A DNA stretch of 64,000 nt from Apricaphanius iberus (Eukaryota > Chordata > Actinopteri > Cyprinodontiformes > Aphaniidae), in assembly GCA_028564705.1 (NCBI GenBank), contig JAPXFQ010002153.1, positions 1,116,001 to 1,180,000 on the forward strand, read 5' to 3'. This document shows, in pieces, positions 11,366-22,509 of this stretch. Below the pieces are notes generated by a model, which was not told the DNA's origin, ran no database searches, and saw nothing but the letters and a program-made list of their open reading frames with translations. Position 1 is the first letter of the stretch, and each line of letters opens with the position of its first letter. The translations under genes were made by a program, and so were the position numbers.

Positions 11366-11844
11366 TGTAAATGACACCAGTAAAATCCATCTAGCTGAAG
11401 TGACCCGGACAGAGCAAATGCCAAACGTATTGACAACTTAGACTCGCAGGTGCCTCTCATCCAGCCCAACTAGCAGTTGTAGCTTCAGATGTTCACAGTC
11501 AGACGTTCGACCAGACATAGACACACACACACACGTCTATGTTTATACGTGTTTATGCGTTTGAAGAGCTGACCGCGCTCGGTTTAAGAGGAGATGGAAT
11601 GACAACGGGGATGGCCAATCACATGTAAGTTAGCCAGAACCCGGCAGCCAATCAGGAAGCAATATTTAGGTTAGAGGCGGGATTTCTAGCAGAGACCGAC
11701 ATTTAACCCTTTGTGTGCCATGATCATTGACTAAACAGTAGTTGGATATGTGGTAGCGACGCCGTTGATTGGTGGGGACAATTCACTAATGCTGGATATT
11801 GGTGGGGACATGTCCCCTCCGTCCATGCTAATTCTACACCCTTG

Positions 11845-11852
11845 GGTTCTAT
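11845..11852. repeat. right 8-bp TSD (GGTTCTAT)
   Basis: Partner of 10070-10077, 6 of 8 bases identical. Confidence 0.55.
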
Positions 11853-12986
11853 CAAATATGGTTAATTGAGGGCGTTTTTATATGCCAATGACTATGACAT
11901 CAACCAAAAAAGGCCAGCCTGAAGCCTCAGCTACAGAATTGCATCACATCTCTGATCTTTATTCTACAGATCCAGCAAAACCGCTTGTTTATTCTATAAA
12001 GCTTGAAGAGCAGTCCAGGACAAGGACATATTTTGCCGTGAATGACTATAAATGACTACAAATGACTACACAAGAATTTATCTTGACCAAGTTTAATATT
12101 CATATCTTTAAAAAAACTGTGAACAATAATGCAACTGTTAATAAAATGACTTAATGAGATTATTATTTGCAGAGGAGTCATTGGAAATGGCAAGGTATGG
12201 CAGCTGCACTCACGCGTACTCACTCACTAAAGCGATGTCTGCTTCCCCACGCTGTTTGATGGTTCACCAACTGACAGACCATTAGTTTGATGTTTTGTTG
12301 TTTTGTCTGGCAAGCTTGTAAAAGCATCAGTACGCTTGTTTTTACGACAGTAATGTTACCCCGCAAGCTTAGAGAGGACGACAGAGGGCAAATATCTGCA
12401 AAAGTTATAGAGTGGTTTTTAATTCTTCCCAGCCAATGTCACGCTGATGTAGTACTGCTGTATCATCTTGATTTCACTTGCATCCTTATTGAATTTTACA
12501 AAAGACAGTTTACAGGCATTATATTAATCCCCACTTCATTCCTCATCTGTTTTTTTAGACACCTAACCATTAATCATGATAAGAATGGTGGGTGTTTTCA
12601 CCAGTAAGTTCTGTTTAACTACCCATTAGTTCACTCTTAAGTCGTTCCCTATTAACGAAGCACAATTGTTAAGTGTTACCACTCTTTTAAAAACAATAGA
12701 TAATTCAGAGCAACTATAGGACCTGTTTATGCAGAGATTAAACCAGGTGTAACAGCAAAGATATTTAATCGGATAGGTGTCACATCCACAAGGAGCTGGG
12801 GTGTCATAACACCGTAACCTTCGTTTTTGAAATCGAATCAAAGGGTGGAGATATCTCAAAACGCCTGCTCAGTTGACATCTCCGTGCGTATTAGCTCTCT
12901 GGCATTTTTTTCTGAGTGAATGACCTCACCACCCCATTCCTATATGTAACATGGATGCACAACTCTGTCATAAAGAAAACAGTGTT
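11853..12986. other. unique sequence, nothing recognised
   Basis: A 106-codon plus-strand frame at 12287-12607 lacks recognisable motifs and splice context, so it is not called a gene. Confidence 0.35.
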
Positions 12987-13369
12987 GTAGTCCTGATAAA
13001 GCAAATACTCACCAAATGGATCCTAGAATATGATTTACTGTCCCTCAGCTATCACCAGCAACAGAGAAAAAAATGGATCCAGAAAACCTTTGAATAAAGC
13101 TCTAGTATAGCTGGCCTCAACTCTGCTTTCTGTCTCCCTCAGTGCCACTTTTACAGCTCTTAATTTATCATGGATATATTCTCTTTCTAAAGGCATAATT
13201 GTGTACAATATTTATATAAACAGTATATTTCATACAACACACACACACATATATATATATAATATATATTATTGCATGTTGCGAGCTCTGCGTATTTAGC
13301 AAATTATTATAGTGGGCTTCAAAAAATGCCAGGGCCAATTTTTTGTCCCAGTCCAGCCCTGGTAGTCCT
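12987..13369. mobile_element. hAT-like terminus with possible TSD
   Basis: The right end, read inward from 13361, is CAGGGCTGGACTGGGAC followed by AAAAAATTGGCCC, a terminus I recognise from fish hAT-like elements. The 8 bases outside it (GTAGTCCT, 13362-13369) recur exactly at 12987-12994. The sequence just inside the left copy does not show the matching inverted repeat, so the left terminus is deleted or the direct repeat is chance. A (CA)n(TA)n tract (13237-13270) lies within. Confidence 0.5.
13237..13270. repeat. (CA)n(TA)n microsatellite
   Basis: Seven or so CA units pass directly into TA units. Confidence 0.85.
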
Positions 13370-15287
13370 TAATTGTGAAGTGGAAGAATATATTATGACC
13401 GGTTTTTAAGTTTTTGTTACAAAAAAATCAAGTGTTGTACTAATGTATGCTCAAACCCCTCATGCCAGCATTTTGTAAATGTTTTATTTAATACATATAA
13501 ATTGTTCTGCTTTTCAAGAAAGTCCTTCAAAGAATACATGTACTTATACTCAGTGTCTTTTACACATTTGGATTCCCACAAAATCAGTGACTTCTTTAGG
13601 GTGTTAGTTACACCAAATGAAATGTTTGACTTATCAAGTGTAGAAGGCTGCATGCATATGTGTGACCCTCACCTATTAGATTTTTATTTCTAAAACATTT
13701 TGAAAAAGGTTTTTTTTTTCTTCCTCTTCAGCACAATTTTGGTTTGGTCACATAATGCTTAAAAATTCCCTGATAATTACCAATCATCAAATTGAACTGC
13801 TCTTGAAATAATTTTCCCAGAACGAATGGAACAGATCTGGATACTCCTGCAGGGGAACCATATCTCCCTTTTGATTTCAGCTATCATATATGGTGTTTCA
13901 ATTCAATTATTTTTCCCCCTTTTATAGTAATTTATTAATTAACAACTATAAAATTAGCAGTTGCCAAATGTTTATATTTTTCTAATGTGTTTATTTCGTT
14001 TTGTAATTTCTGTAGGTGCAGCTTTTTGTATTTATCCATCAATTACACCTTTTTTTCTACCTTTTTTCTTCGCCCTTGAAGTTTATTAAAATATGATGCA
14101 TTGCTAAGCATTCATTTAATCAATGAACAAGGGGAAACAGTCCTTCAGATTTACTATATCCTGCTGTGTCCTTGTTTGCCAAGACTCTCCTTAGCATCTG
14201 AAATAATAAAACAAAAAACATGTTGCCTGGTAGCACGTCTTTGGAGGTCTGTGTCTTTTTTTTCTATACTTTGATGGTCATACATGATTATTCATTATGA
14301 AGATGGTTGAAAAACAGTCATTTTTTTCAAATTCTTCTTTTTCTTGGTTTACTGTATAGCCAGTTGTTATAGGCAGCCTGTTATGCTGCCTACTACATCC
14401 TGCATGCAGCCGAATACTGAGCGGGCCAGTTCAGACAGACTATTTACAATTAGGGGGCAAAAGCTTCCAACTATATTTGGGCATAAATTTCCATTTATTA
14501 ATTAAGTCTTGTCCTTTGGTCCTCATCCTGCTAAGAATGTATTACAAAGGGCAAAAAAGTAAACCCTAACTCCCCCCTCTCCTTATCTGTTGAAACTCCC
14601 TAAGCATCGACTGAAACGGTCGTCTGTTAGATTGTCCCAGGGGTCTGATTATCTTCATGGACCCCAGCTTCAGTCACTAGAATGGCTCTCTCAGGCTAGA
14701 GCCTATTGTTTTGATAGTGACTCTTTGTGTTGTCCCTGGTGTACCATGAGTCCATAAAGTACAGCCACAAAGACTACACTATTAATACATGGGTCCCTCT
14801 TCTTGTGAAACTAGGACCTTGGATGAGACACACACCTAGAAATTCATTTTCCACTTAAAAGAAAAAGACCGCACCCCAGTCCTCTCAAGGTCCACATTCA
14901 AACAATGAAAGAATACCTACTCTGTTTTTATTAATGTAATTCCATCATGTCTATTAACCTCCATGACCACATCGATCATTTGACCCTACTTTCTGAATAC
15001 CATTCATATTTTTTTTTTTTTCTAAATTGGAAGCTTTCTTTTGGTTGTAAAGTGAATATGTTTCTCCTATGTTTAGACCTCCAAAAAAATATGTTCAGGA
15101 AACATCAGGAGTGTAGGTTAAAGAAAAGCCCTTCATATCTCATTGGCAAGGTGGTAGGTGCATAGGTACGGTGAAAATGTTTACTGTCCCATGAATCCAC
15201 ACTAACCTATTCCCTTTTGTCACGTATGCTCTAACCAACAGAATATTGTTAAGTATTTTTATTTTTTTTTCCTTTATTAAAAGCAAC
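13370..15287. other. AT-rich unique sequence, no gene seen
   Basis: Short frames only; no recognised exon or repeat. T-runs at about 13710 and 15008 are simple homopolymers. Confidence 0.4.
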
Positions 15288-15316
15288 ATATATGTATATA
15301 TATATATATATATATA
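15288..15316. repeat. (TA)n microsatellite
   Basis: Almost uninterrupted TA dinucleotides. Confidence 0.85.
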
Positions 15317-15826
15317 AAATTATATTTTTTTCAGTAAGGAGCCACATGTTTAAATGAGTCAATCGTTAAATAAATGAATACATTTCATTTAAGTTAATCT
15401 TGTTAATGCTACGATCTTGTAAATCCTGACATGTTTCATTCTTTGCATCAGATTGTTCCTTTAACAAATAGCTTTAATGCTTTCTATTACCTATCTAATT
15501 ATTTTTCCACTACTCCATTAAGTAATTGTGTGGAAAAAGATAATTTGTTAACATTATTCTCATTGAATATAGAGTGTTTAGTCAGGTTGTGGAAATTAGA
15601 TTCTCAATGTGACTCCAAAAAAAAAAAAAAAATGCATAACAATCTCAGCTTTATTGTATATTTGGGTTTTACTAGCTATGTCCATCCCGATTCGTTTTGG
15701 TGGGGTTTTTTTCTTCAATTTTTAGTTTGTCTTAGTAGAGCTACCTTTTACCACAATTAAAGCTAGAACTCTTCAAAGAAAGCGTCAGCAGCATGTTACA
15801 GCGCCACAGCTGTAATCAATATAATC

Positions 15827-16437
15827 CTTTCCATTGGAGGCAAAAGCAGCACCAGTTTGCCCCGTCACAGGAGCATCATGTCGCAGCACTTTCCTAAATA
15901 TACGCAGCAGTCCTATTTTCTACGCGCTACACCTGTGATACATGTAAATTTCGACATTTTGGATAAGGGAAGACAGGAAGTCAGACGCCTCGGCATCCAG
16001 AAATGTTCAAAATAAAACAAAGGTGCTTCTTTCCGGTAGGTTTACTTTTCTACCTGTGCGGCCCCATGAGCAGTCAGTAGGTCGCGGGAGGGTCTACACT
16101 ACCTCAGATCGCCACTAACATTATTCTTTTGCACTTCGAGGGATTTTGTATATCCCCTGACATAACATAAACTTATTGGGCGAATGTAACATGGACAGAA
16201 CATAAAACACAGACCTTTTGGAGCAATGTTGTGGTCTTTTTTCCTGCTTGTTGTTGCGTTTACTGACGAAACCACGCGTGATTTTGCTGATATCGCATGA
16301 TTATGGGCTCTCTCGGTGACAGCTGCTTCCATGCTGCTACGTGCTGCTGACGCCCCCCGTGGAAATGGCCAAGCAGCGGAATACGCGAGTAAAACCTGCT
16401 GCTCCTGTATCATGCTGCTGACACGTCCAGTGGAAAG
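15827..16437. mobile_element. MITE-like unit with imperfect inverted ends
   Basis: The left end around 15827-15851 (CTTTCCATTGGAGGC, then GCAGC) is inverted-complementary to the right end (read inward, CTTTCCACTGGACG, then GCAGC). A second internal copy of the right-end motif (GCTGCTGACGCC, then CGTGGAAATGG) is near 16346-16372. The unit is GC-richer than its surroundings. No clear TSD. It is a candidate non-autonomous DNA transposon only. Confidence 0.4.
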
Positions 16438-17934
16438 CCCGGGTAAACCTTTACATTAATGGAAGGAAAGTTTGTGTCTATCTGTTCAAACTCAGACTGC
16501 ATGGAAATTATCTATGAACAACAAGTTTCACGCCTTGCCCCTGACTACCAGTCGGATTTGGGCCGACATTGAATTCAAACAGATTATCCCTTTATACTTT
16601 TTCATTTGTTAATGTCTCACTGGCTTAGTAAGCTTTAGCTTTGTTGTGACTATGGCTAGTCCTCTTGTCTTTCCTTCTGCCGCTTGATCTTTGCTTAAGT
16701 TTACTCTCTCTTCCTCTGTGTCTGATGTTTAGTTACTCCTCTGCGTTCTTTAGTGATAATGGTACATGTTGCGTTGGAGGCTTAGCTCCGCGCTGTTAAA
16801 AAACCAGGACTGAGCCGAGACCTCTTAGCCAGCAGCGAGCTAACAGGGACTAAACCGCTTAGCAGTCCTCCAACAGAACTCACACAGCTGTTCCAGGTCT
16901 GGCCAGCTGGGTGACTGTACATAGGAACCATAGTCCCGAATCAAGCCAACCTGTTACAACCATTCTAATTTCTATCAGATTTTTCCCATTCAGACACACA
17001 CCCGCTTAGAAGCCGACTCTGGCAATTCGCAGCTAGTCATTAATGTGGCATTAGATACACCAGTGACCATAGTCAGATGCTTGCCAGCGTCCAAAATAGG
17101 CTAATGATGTGTAGAATACAATAGGATTCTTATTCATGCTGGCTGTAATCACAATTAGTTACACCAATTGAAGGTCACTAAAATTAGCGTTGCTTTGGTG
17201 TGCAAGTCTGCCAAGACAATATCGGAAATCTTTATTTTTTACTGGTCCCTTGCCCGATCTGACCAGAGACCATATGTTTAGCTGCACGTTTTCATTCAAA
17301 CACAGGTTGTCTAGGAGGCTTCCTGCAAACCATGTGGGCTATATTGATATTGGGCAAAACGTTTTGGGGAAAACCTGGTCTGATCCGGAGAGACAGCATC
17401 CATCCCACTATGGATAAGATCTCCCTCTTCAGTGACTTCCATCCATTATCTATGCTGTTTATCCTTAAAGGGTCGCGGGGGAACTTCAAATGAGAGCTTT
17501 GTTCAAAAGCATAAGGTGTTTGTGGTTCTCTGGATACATTTTTGCTGCTGCTGCTGGTGGAGGGACAGTACTTCTTATTCTATAATAAGGCCAAGCATTT
17601 CCTTTAATAGGACTGCAACACCATATGTTGCCGTATTTTTTTGTACTTTATCACAGAGTTTCGTCAAATAAAGGAATCCACTCCAAAAAAATGCAGCAGA
17701 GTTCATGAAAACAGAAACAACTGAGCTGGGGTTGTAATATTTCTCCATTCTGGGATCTGGTTTCAAAAATGGTCGTTTACGATGTCCTGAATTGCCAGCT
17801 ATTAGTGGATGAGACACCTATCTAATTAAATATCTCTGCTGCTACACCTTTTGTCTCAGCGTATACAGGGCCTATGTTACAGATATTTCTATTAAGATAA
17901 AATGTGAGTCTTTTGTTTCTCAACAAACAGTGAG
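16438..17934. other. unique sequence, nothing recognised
   Basis: Several frames of 65-80 codons occur on both strands without motifs. No gene called. Confidence 0.35.
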
Positions 17935-18408
17935 TTATTTCTTCCTTAGAAATTCGAAGAAATTAGACATATTCAAAATGATTTTTTTTTCTTTCCAAAA
18001 GCTCTGATGGCCTTCAACCAAACTAATTGGCCAAAACACTGTCAGAGCAGGTACTGAGTGGGCGGCTTATTTTAGAAAACTTTTGTTTATGTGTGTTTGA
18101 AAAAAAAAGTCATAGTATAAAGCCTCACTTCCCTAACTTTATGAATGATTATCTTCTTTTTTTCACTACAGGTCAACACAAAAACAAAAATGTGTATATT
18201 GTTTAAATATCTTTCATCATCTTCCCAGCTTTTACTTTTACATCTTTTATTTTTACAGATTTCTTCAGAAGAAAGTAAAAATTGTATTCTCTTCCTACAA
18301 ATTGTACAGCCTGAGATTTTCTTCCTGATTAATATGAAAGCTATAGATTGTAATACGGCAGTTTCCACAATTTATATAATAAAGCATAAGAAGCCATCAG
18401 TAGATTAA
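17935..18408 (+). repeat. unclassified ~470-bp unit, copy A
   Basis: Colinear with 21900-22365. Shared landmarks in order are AAATTC..AGAAATTAGA, GATGGCCTTCAA, CAGGTACTGAGTGGGCGG (18051-18068), a T-rich middle, and an end with ATTGTAATACGGCAGTTTCC then GAAAGCCATCAG-like sequence. I recognise no transposase, tRNA head or terminal repeats, so the class is unknown. The small open frames inside it on both strands are not conserved between the copies. Confidence 0.6.
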
Positions 18409-19097
18409 TTAAGATGGATTTGATCAAAGAAATGTGCCATCAAGAAACACTGATAGACAAGGAAGCTAAAAGAGGAATTTAATTTATGTGAGCCTTTGCT
18501 TCCTGCTAAGAATGAAGAGTAGTTACGGAGGGTTATTTTGGCCCTGATGTGGGATGTGGAGGGTTAGGTCAGTATCCATTTCCACCCTCAGAAATCTGTA
18601 TAAGCCCTCGCTCCAGCTTTATGGGGGCCCAGTTTGACAGCTTGAGTGCAGCAATACAGATTGCAGGTAAACACCTTTTGAATTTGCCATGTGCGTAACG
18701 CCTTTAGCCTCAAAGTCTATGGTAAAATTTGGTTTAAAAGCGCCACACATTATCCTTGTCATCTGTGTTGTAAAGAACAAGTTTTTGAAGATTTTCCATC
18801 ATAAATAAATTGTTGAAAGGTAACAGATTTGAGTAATCATCTTAACTGTGATGTGATGCTGATCACATCACACATTTTATGTGCAATTAGCCCATTTTAG
18901 TGCGAGTTAATTTGCGCTGTCAATCTTTGTGTTAATTATTCAGTTACAACACACCCTTTAAAAAAAGCTTCCAATTAAACACCAATATTGACAGACAAAT
19001 CCAAAGTCAAGGTATTTATTTATGTTTTTATTTATTTATTTAATCCAGGACTCTTTTTGAATCAATGAAAGCCAACAACATTTTAGACTAAAAAATA
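18409..19097. other. unique AT-rich sequence
   Basis: Nothing recognised apart from a TTTA-rich patch near 19018-19045. Confidence 0.35.
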
Positions 19098-19552
19098 CAG
19101 GTAAAACTCAAAATTAGAATATCTTGCAAAAGTTCATTTATTTCAGTAATTCAATTTAAAAAATGAAAATAATACATGATATAAACTCAAAGCCAAGAAA
19201 GATATTTCAAGCCTTTATTTTTATGGTTTTGATTACTGTGGATTACAGTTTATAAAAATCACAAATTTAAAATGTCTCAAAATTATAATAGTTCATGTAA
19301 TCAATAAAAAAAGGATTTTAAATAGAGAAATGTTAGACCTCTAAAAAGTATAAAACATATGTACACAGTATTTGGTTTGGAAATGTCAGACTCTATGTAC
19401 TCTTGGTTTGGGCCCCTTTTGCAGCAATTACTGTCTCAATGCGGTGTGACATGGATGACTTTGCTGAGGTGCTATGGAAGACCACGATTCTTCAATAGCG
19501 ATCTTCAGCTCTTCTACATTGTTCGGTCTCGTGTCTCTCATCTTTCAGCAAG
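19098..19552 (-). mobile_element. Tc1-like transposon, 3' part, antisense
   Basis: A TA dinucleotide (19096-19097) is followed by the terminal inverted repeat start CAGGTAAAACTC and then AAATTAGAATATCTTGCAAA, typical of a fish Tc1-like family. Read on the minus strand, 19350-19550 encodes the C-terminal transposase region with blocks like RDTRPNNVEEL and IEESWSSIAPQQ, broken by frameshifts. The catalytic core and the other terminus are missing. A second copy of the family, in the opposite orientation, lies at 22510-23180. Confidence 0.8.
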
Positions 19553-19994
19553 GGTTGCTGACTTTTTCTGGATGGTCTGTCAACCATTGCAATGTCGTTT
19601 CTGGTTAACTAGAGTTTATTTTCTTCAGTTTGTGAACACATTCCCCTTCGAGAAGCAATGGATGACCGAAGTTAAGTTTTGATTGAGCTGGAAAGCTTTT
19701 TACTAGAAGTGCAGCTCATTGAATACTCTAAAAACGCATGTAAACATACACTGCAGTGTGTTTTGTTGTTTCTCTACACCTCTCTGTGCCAAAAGACCAT
19801 ATTAGATCAATTGTAATGTAAACCATCCAGTGCCCAAACGCTGGATTGACTACTGATTAAATTGACTATAGAGCACCGTTGGGTCCCCTACTGCCAAAGA
19901 AAATGAATCAGAGTAATTTTGATGCAGAGAAAATGCTGATATTCGACATGTGTCAAAAATTACTTTAGGTTTTGTGAAAAAATGTTGTTAGCGG
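19553..19994. other. unique sequence, nothing recognised
   Basis: The open frame crossing 19550-19682 starts inside the antisense Tc1-like copy and is not a gene. Confidence 0.35.
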
Positions 19995-20173
19995 ACTACA
20001 ACTGCAGAAGAAGAGGGAGAGTGAGGGTCCTAGCATCGAGGATGAAGAAAGGAGCATTAAACACGAAGAAAACCTCTATAAATCTGACCATGTGGAAAGT
20101 GGCAGCTATGTCGGGGGGTAAAGCAGTCAGTGGAGTTAGAGCCAGCATGCGGGAGAAGCTCTACAAGGTTTCT
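19995..20173 (+). pseudogene. unrecognised coding relic, upstream exon
   Basis: One frame reads LQKKRESEGPSIEDEERS followed by more charged residues to SYVGG and a stop. A different frame then reads KAVSGVRASMREKLYKVS up to a consensus donor (TCT then GTGAGT, 20171-20179). The change of frame occurs at a G-run near 20113-20118, which suggests a 1-base indel in one coding exon. The next coding-like segment at 20974 starts after a strong acceptor and continues in phase 0. I do not recognise the protein. It could belong to a DNA transposon or be a decayed host gene. Confidence 0.4.
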
Positions 20174-20399
20174 GTGAGTGTTTTACGTTCTATAGCTAGT
20201 GCTAGCTCATGCTAGCTGCGTGACATCCTATATGCGAATTCTGACTTCTGATTTGTAGGCATTTTAATTGTGAAATTTTGCAATCAAATAAATTCTAAAC
20301 CACTTGACAAACACAGTCGAAATGTACATCATTAGTTATAATTTGAACTGAGGTACAACATATGTGTGATTTAGGATGTAAGTCAAAGCCGACCAGAAA

Positions 20400-20510
20400 A
20401 TAACTTTCATCGCTCCATTGGCTTCCATTCATTAATTTTTTGGCCAGGGAACCCATGGGCCAACCGGAAGTGGAGGAGACTTAGGCTCCCCATGCACCTT
20501 ATTTCTCCAC
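20400..20510 (+). repeat. fish dispersed repeat fragment in putative intron
   Basis: CGCTCCATTGGCTTCCATTC, then CCGGAAGTGGAGGAGACTTA and GGCTCCCCATGCACC, is a string I recognise from repeated fish DNA. It lies between the two coding-like segments 19995-20173 and 20974-21135. Confidence 0.4.
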
Positions 20511-20973
20511 ATTCACACCCAATCATAATGTGCCGTACAGCGTGACCACTGTTTCACAATGTGATTGTTTAGTTAGAGCTATGCTTTCAGACTCTGTTGT
20601 GTTTGGACATGGCATTAACTGTTTGTGATATGTAAAGCTTGGCTTAATTCTTTCTGTGCATATAAAACTTATTTGCTTAACATCTACACCTATCATAGAT
20701 CTTCATAGGACTTTTGTTTTTCTTAAACTTGGATTAGAATAACCTTATCTTTGCAGTTTGTCCAAATCTTAGTAACATATTAGCCTCAATATTTGCAGAC
20801 TTCGCTTCTCACCCCATTTAAAAAAAAACAACAAGATAAAACCATATAAGCTTGATTCAGTCCCGGGGACTACCAAAATTAATGCAGTCTGTTACAACAT
20901 AGTACTTCTTGTCCATCACTCTTCACATACCGATTTCCTGCTTCTTTTTTTTCTTTTCTTTTTTTTTTAACAG

Positions 20974-21135
20974 ACTGAGAAGTTGAGAGATAAAGTGTGC
21001 GAAGCCAAGAAATCAAATTACCAATTATGCACATCAAACAACTGTGTAGGCGAGTGTATCAGTGATTTTGTGTACATGAAAGCCATAGGTCTAAGAAATG
21101 ATGCCTCGAGAGAGAAGCATCAAGAAATTACTTAA
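20974..21135 (+). pseudogene. unrecognised coding relic, terminal exon
   Basis: A long pyrimidine tract ends in AACAG (acceptor, 20941-20973). It is followed by 53 open codons and a TAA. The peptide begins TEKLRDKVCEAKKSNYQLC, has four cysteines (residues 9, 19, 24, 28, the last two within NNCVGEC) and ends SREKHQEIT. An ATTAAAGTAAAT polyadenylation-like motif follows at about 21164. Composition and start context look like a real last exon joined to 20173 in phase 0. No domain is recognised and function is unknown. Because the upstream piece needs a frame change, I call it a relic. Confidence 0.45.
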
Positions 21136-21621
21136 CATTGTATCTTCTTGTTTTCAAAGTCATTAAAGTAAATCCTTCAGTTATGTAAGCTGGAATGAGT
21201 ATATACTGTCATTATATTCAGTCAGACTAAACAGGGTTTTGTAGGAATGTATAGAGGAAAACGTGTAAAAAAAAAAAAATAATGGAAAGAAATAAATCTT
21301 TGCAACTTCTAACTATCTATTACCGTAAATACATTTAGTAGATGATTACATTAAGTCAAGTTTAGACTGGGACATTCTAATTAAATTACTGTTTTCACAA
21401 ATTCTTACAGCTCCCCATATTGCAGCCTGCCACATAGATGTACACAGCTCCCTTTTTTCACTTGTCAATTGTTTTTGATTACAAAGGCTGCAACAACTAA
21501 TCACACCCCCAATGAGCTTGTAGGAGGTATGCTTGACTGCCTGAGCATGTGGTTTGATACAAGGAGATGTGGTCCTTATCTAATCTTGAATTGATTGCTG
21601 TACATGTTTTTCGTCTTTCAG

Positions 21622-21665
21622 TGGTAGAGCTCAGAGTTAGCTCCTCTTGAGTCAAAATGCCCAGA
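21622..21665 (+). other. possible 44-bp exon with ATG
   Basis: TTTTTCGTCTTTCAG (acceptor-like) precedes 44 bases ending ATGCCCAGA, followed by GTAAGT (consensus donor). An initiator-containing mini-exon is possible, but nothing upstream or downstream links to it. Confidence 0.2.
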
Positions 21666-21899
21666 GTAAGTGTTTTAACAAGGCTCTTGATGATTTCACA
21701 AGGCATTTTTGCTTCGGCTTGACTTTCACTTCAACCAGATGTAACCTATTTTTTTACTTTTGGGTTTTATTATTATTCCTCCATGCACCTACTGTAAGTT
21801 ATGGATTAGCTCTCTCTCTTTCTTTTGTTTCAGTATGTTTGCATTTCTTAACCATCTTACATGGTTCTAAATAGAAATAAATAAAAATGGAAAAACAAC

Positions 21900-22365
21900 A
21901 AGTTTACTTTGTTAGAAATTCTAAGAAATTAGAAGGTTTTTTTTCTCGTTAGTGAGAGCAAGGATGGCCTTCAAACAAAGTAGTTGGTCAGTACAGTCAG
22001 TGCAGGTACTGAGTGGGCGGTTTTACTTCAGAAATAATTTGTTTTGTTTGTGTGACACAAAACAATTCTTAAAATGAAGCATAACTTCATAAACAATCAA
22101 CTTTATTTTCCAAAAATAAAGGTCAAATAAGAGTTGTTTTTTTCCAGTTATAGAGTAAAACAAAACTCTACTACACAAAACAGAAAGATAATTTGTGTGC
22201 ATCTGTTGTTGTATGGTCTGTTGTTGTTCTTTCTTCTTCTCCTAAAACTAGGTAGCATTTTGCTCATGAATAAAAAGGGTAAGATTGTAGATTGTTATAC
22301 GGCATTTTCCATTGTTTATAAAATCAGAGTTTTTGGAATAATGTAGCATGAAAAGCCATCAGGAG
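21900..22365 (+). repeat. unclassified ~470-bp unit, copy B
   Basis: Second direct copy of the unit at 17935-18408, about 3.96 kb away. Best blocks: AAATTCTAAGAAATTAGA (21917-21934), GATGGCCTTCAAACAAAGTA, CAGGTACTGAGTGGGCGG (22005-22022), ATTGTTATACGGCATTTTCC and GAAAAGCCATCAGG. Indels separate the blocks. Flanks do not match those of copy A, so this is not a simple 4-kb tandem duplication. Confidence 0.6.
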
Positions 22366-22509
22366 TTTTTTTAAAATGACTGTGTCACATGTTTCCCTGT
22401 GTGATTTTTTTTTCTGTTCCCATTGTTTTCCCTTGTGATTACTCCCAGTCCTTTCATGTTCCCTCATTACCCTGGTGTGTGTATACTGTATATGGTAACC
22501 TGTGCCTTC

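Larger units (their letters stand above)
10078..11844 (-). mobile_element. hAT-like element with coding relic
   Basis: The left end CAAGGGAGTAGATTT is an imperfect inverted repeat of the right end; read inward from 11844 the right end is CAAGGGTGTAGAATT. Both ends continue into GTGGGGACA-type sequence (about 10107 and 11800), as in a fish hAT-like family. An 8-bp imperfect direct repeat flanks it, the duplication length expected for hAT. Length is 1767 bp. No DDE transposase was recognised; the only coding-like content is a minus-strand relic (10708-10890 and 10225-10407), which sets the strand given. Internal (AC)n tracts are at 11312-11365 and 11520-11534. Confidence 0.6.

Noticed and set aside
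12287..12607. 106-codon plus-strand frame
   Set aside because: No motif, no splice or promoter context, and AT-rich chance length.
21622..21665. Confident first coding exon (ATG CCC AGA)
   Set aside because: Splice-like edges on 44 bp are common by chance, and no partner exon was found; kept only as a low-confidence entry.
17935..22365. Simple 4-kb tandem duplication
   Set aside because: Sequences flanking the two ~470-bp copies do not match each other.
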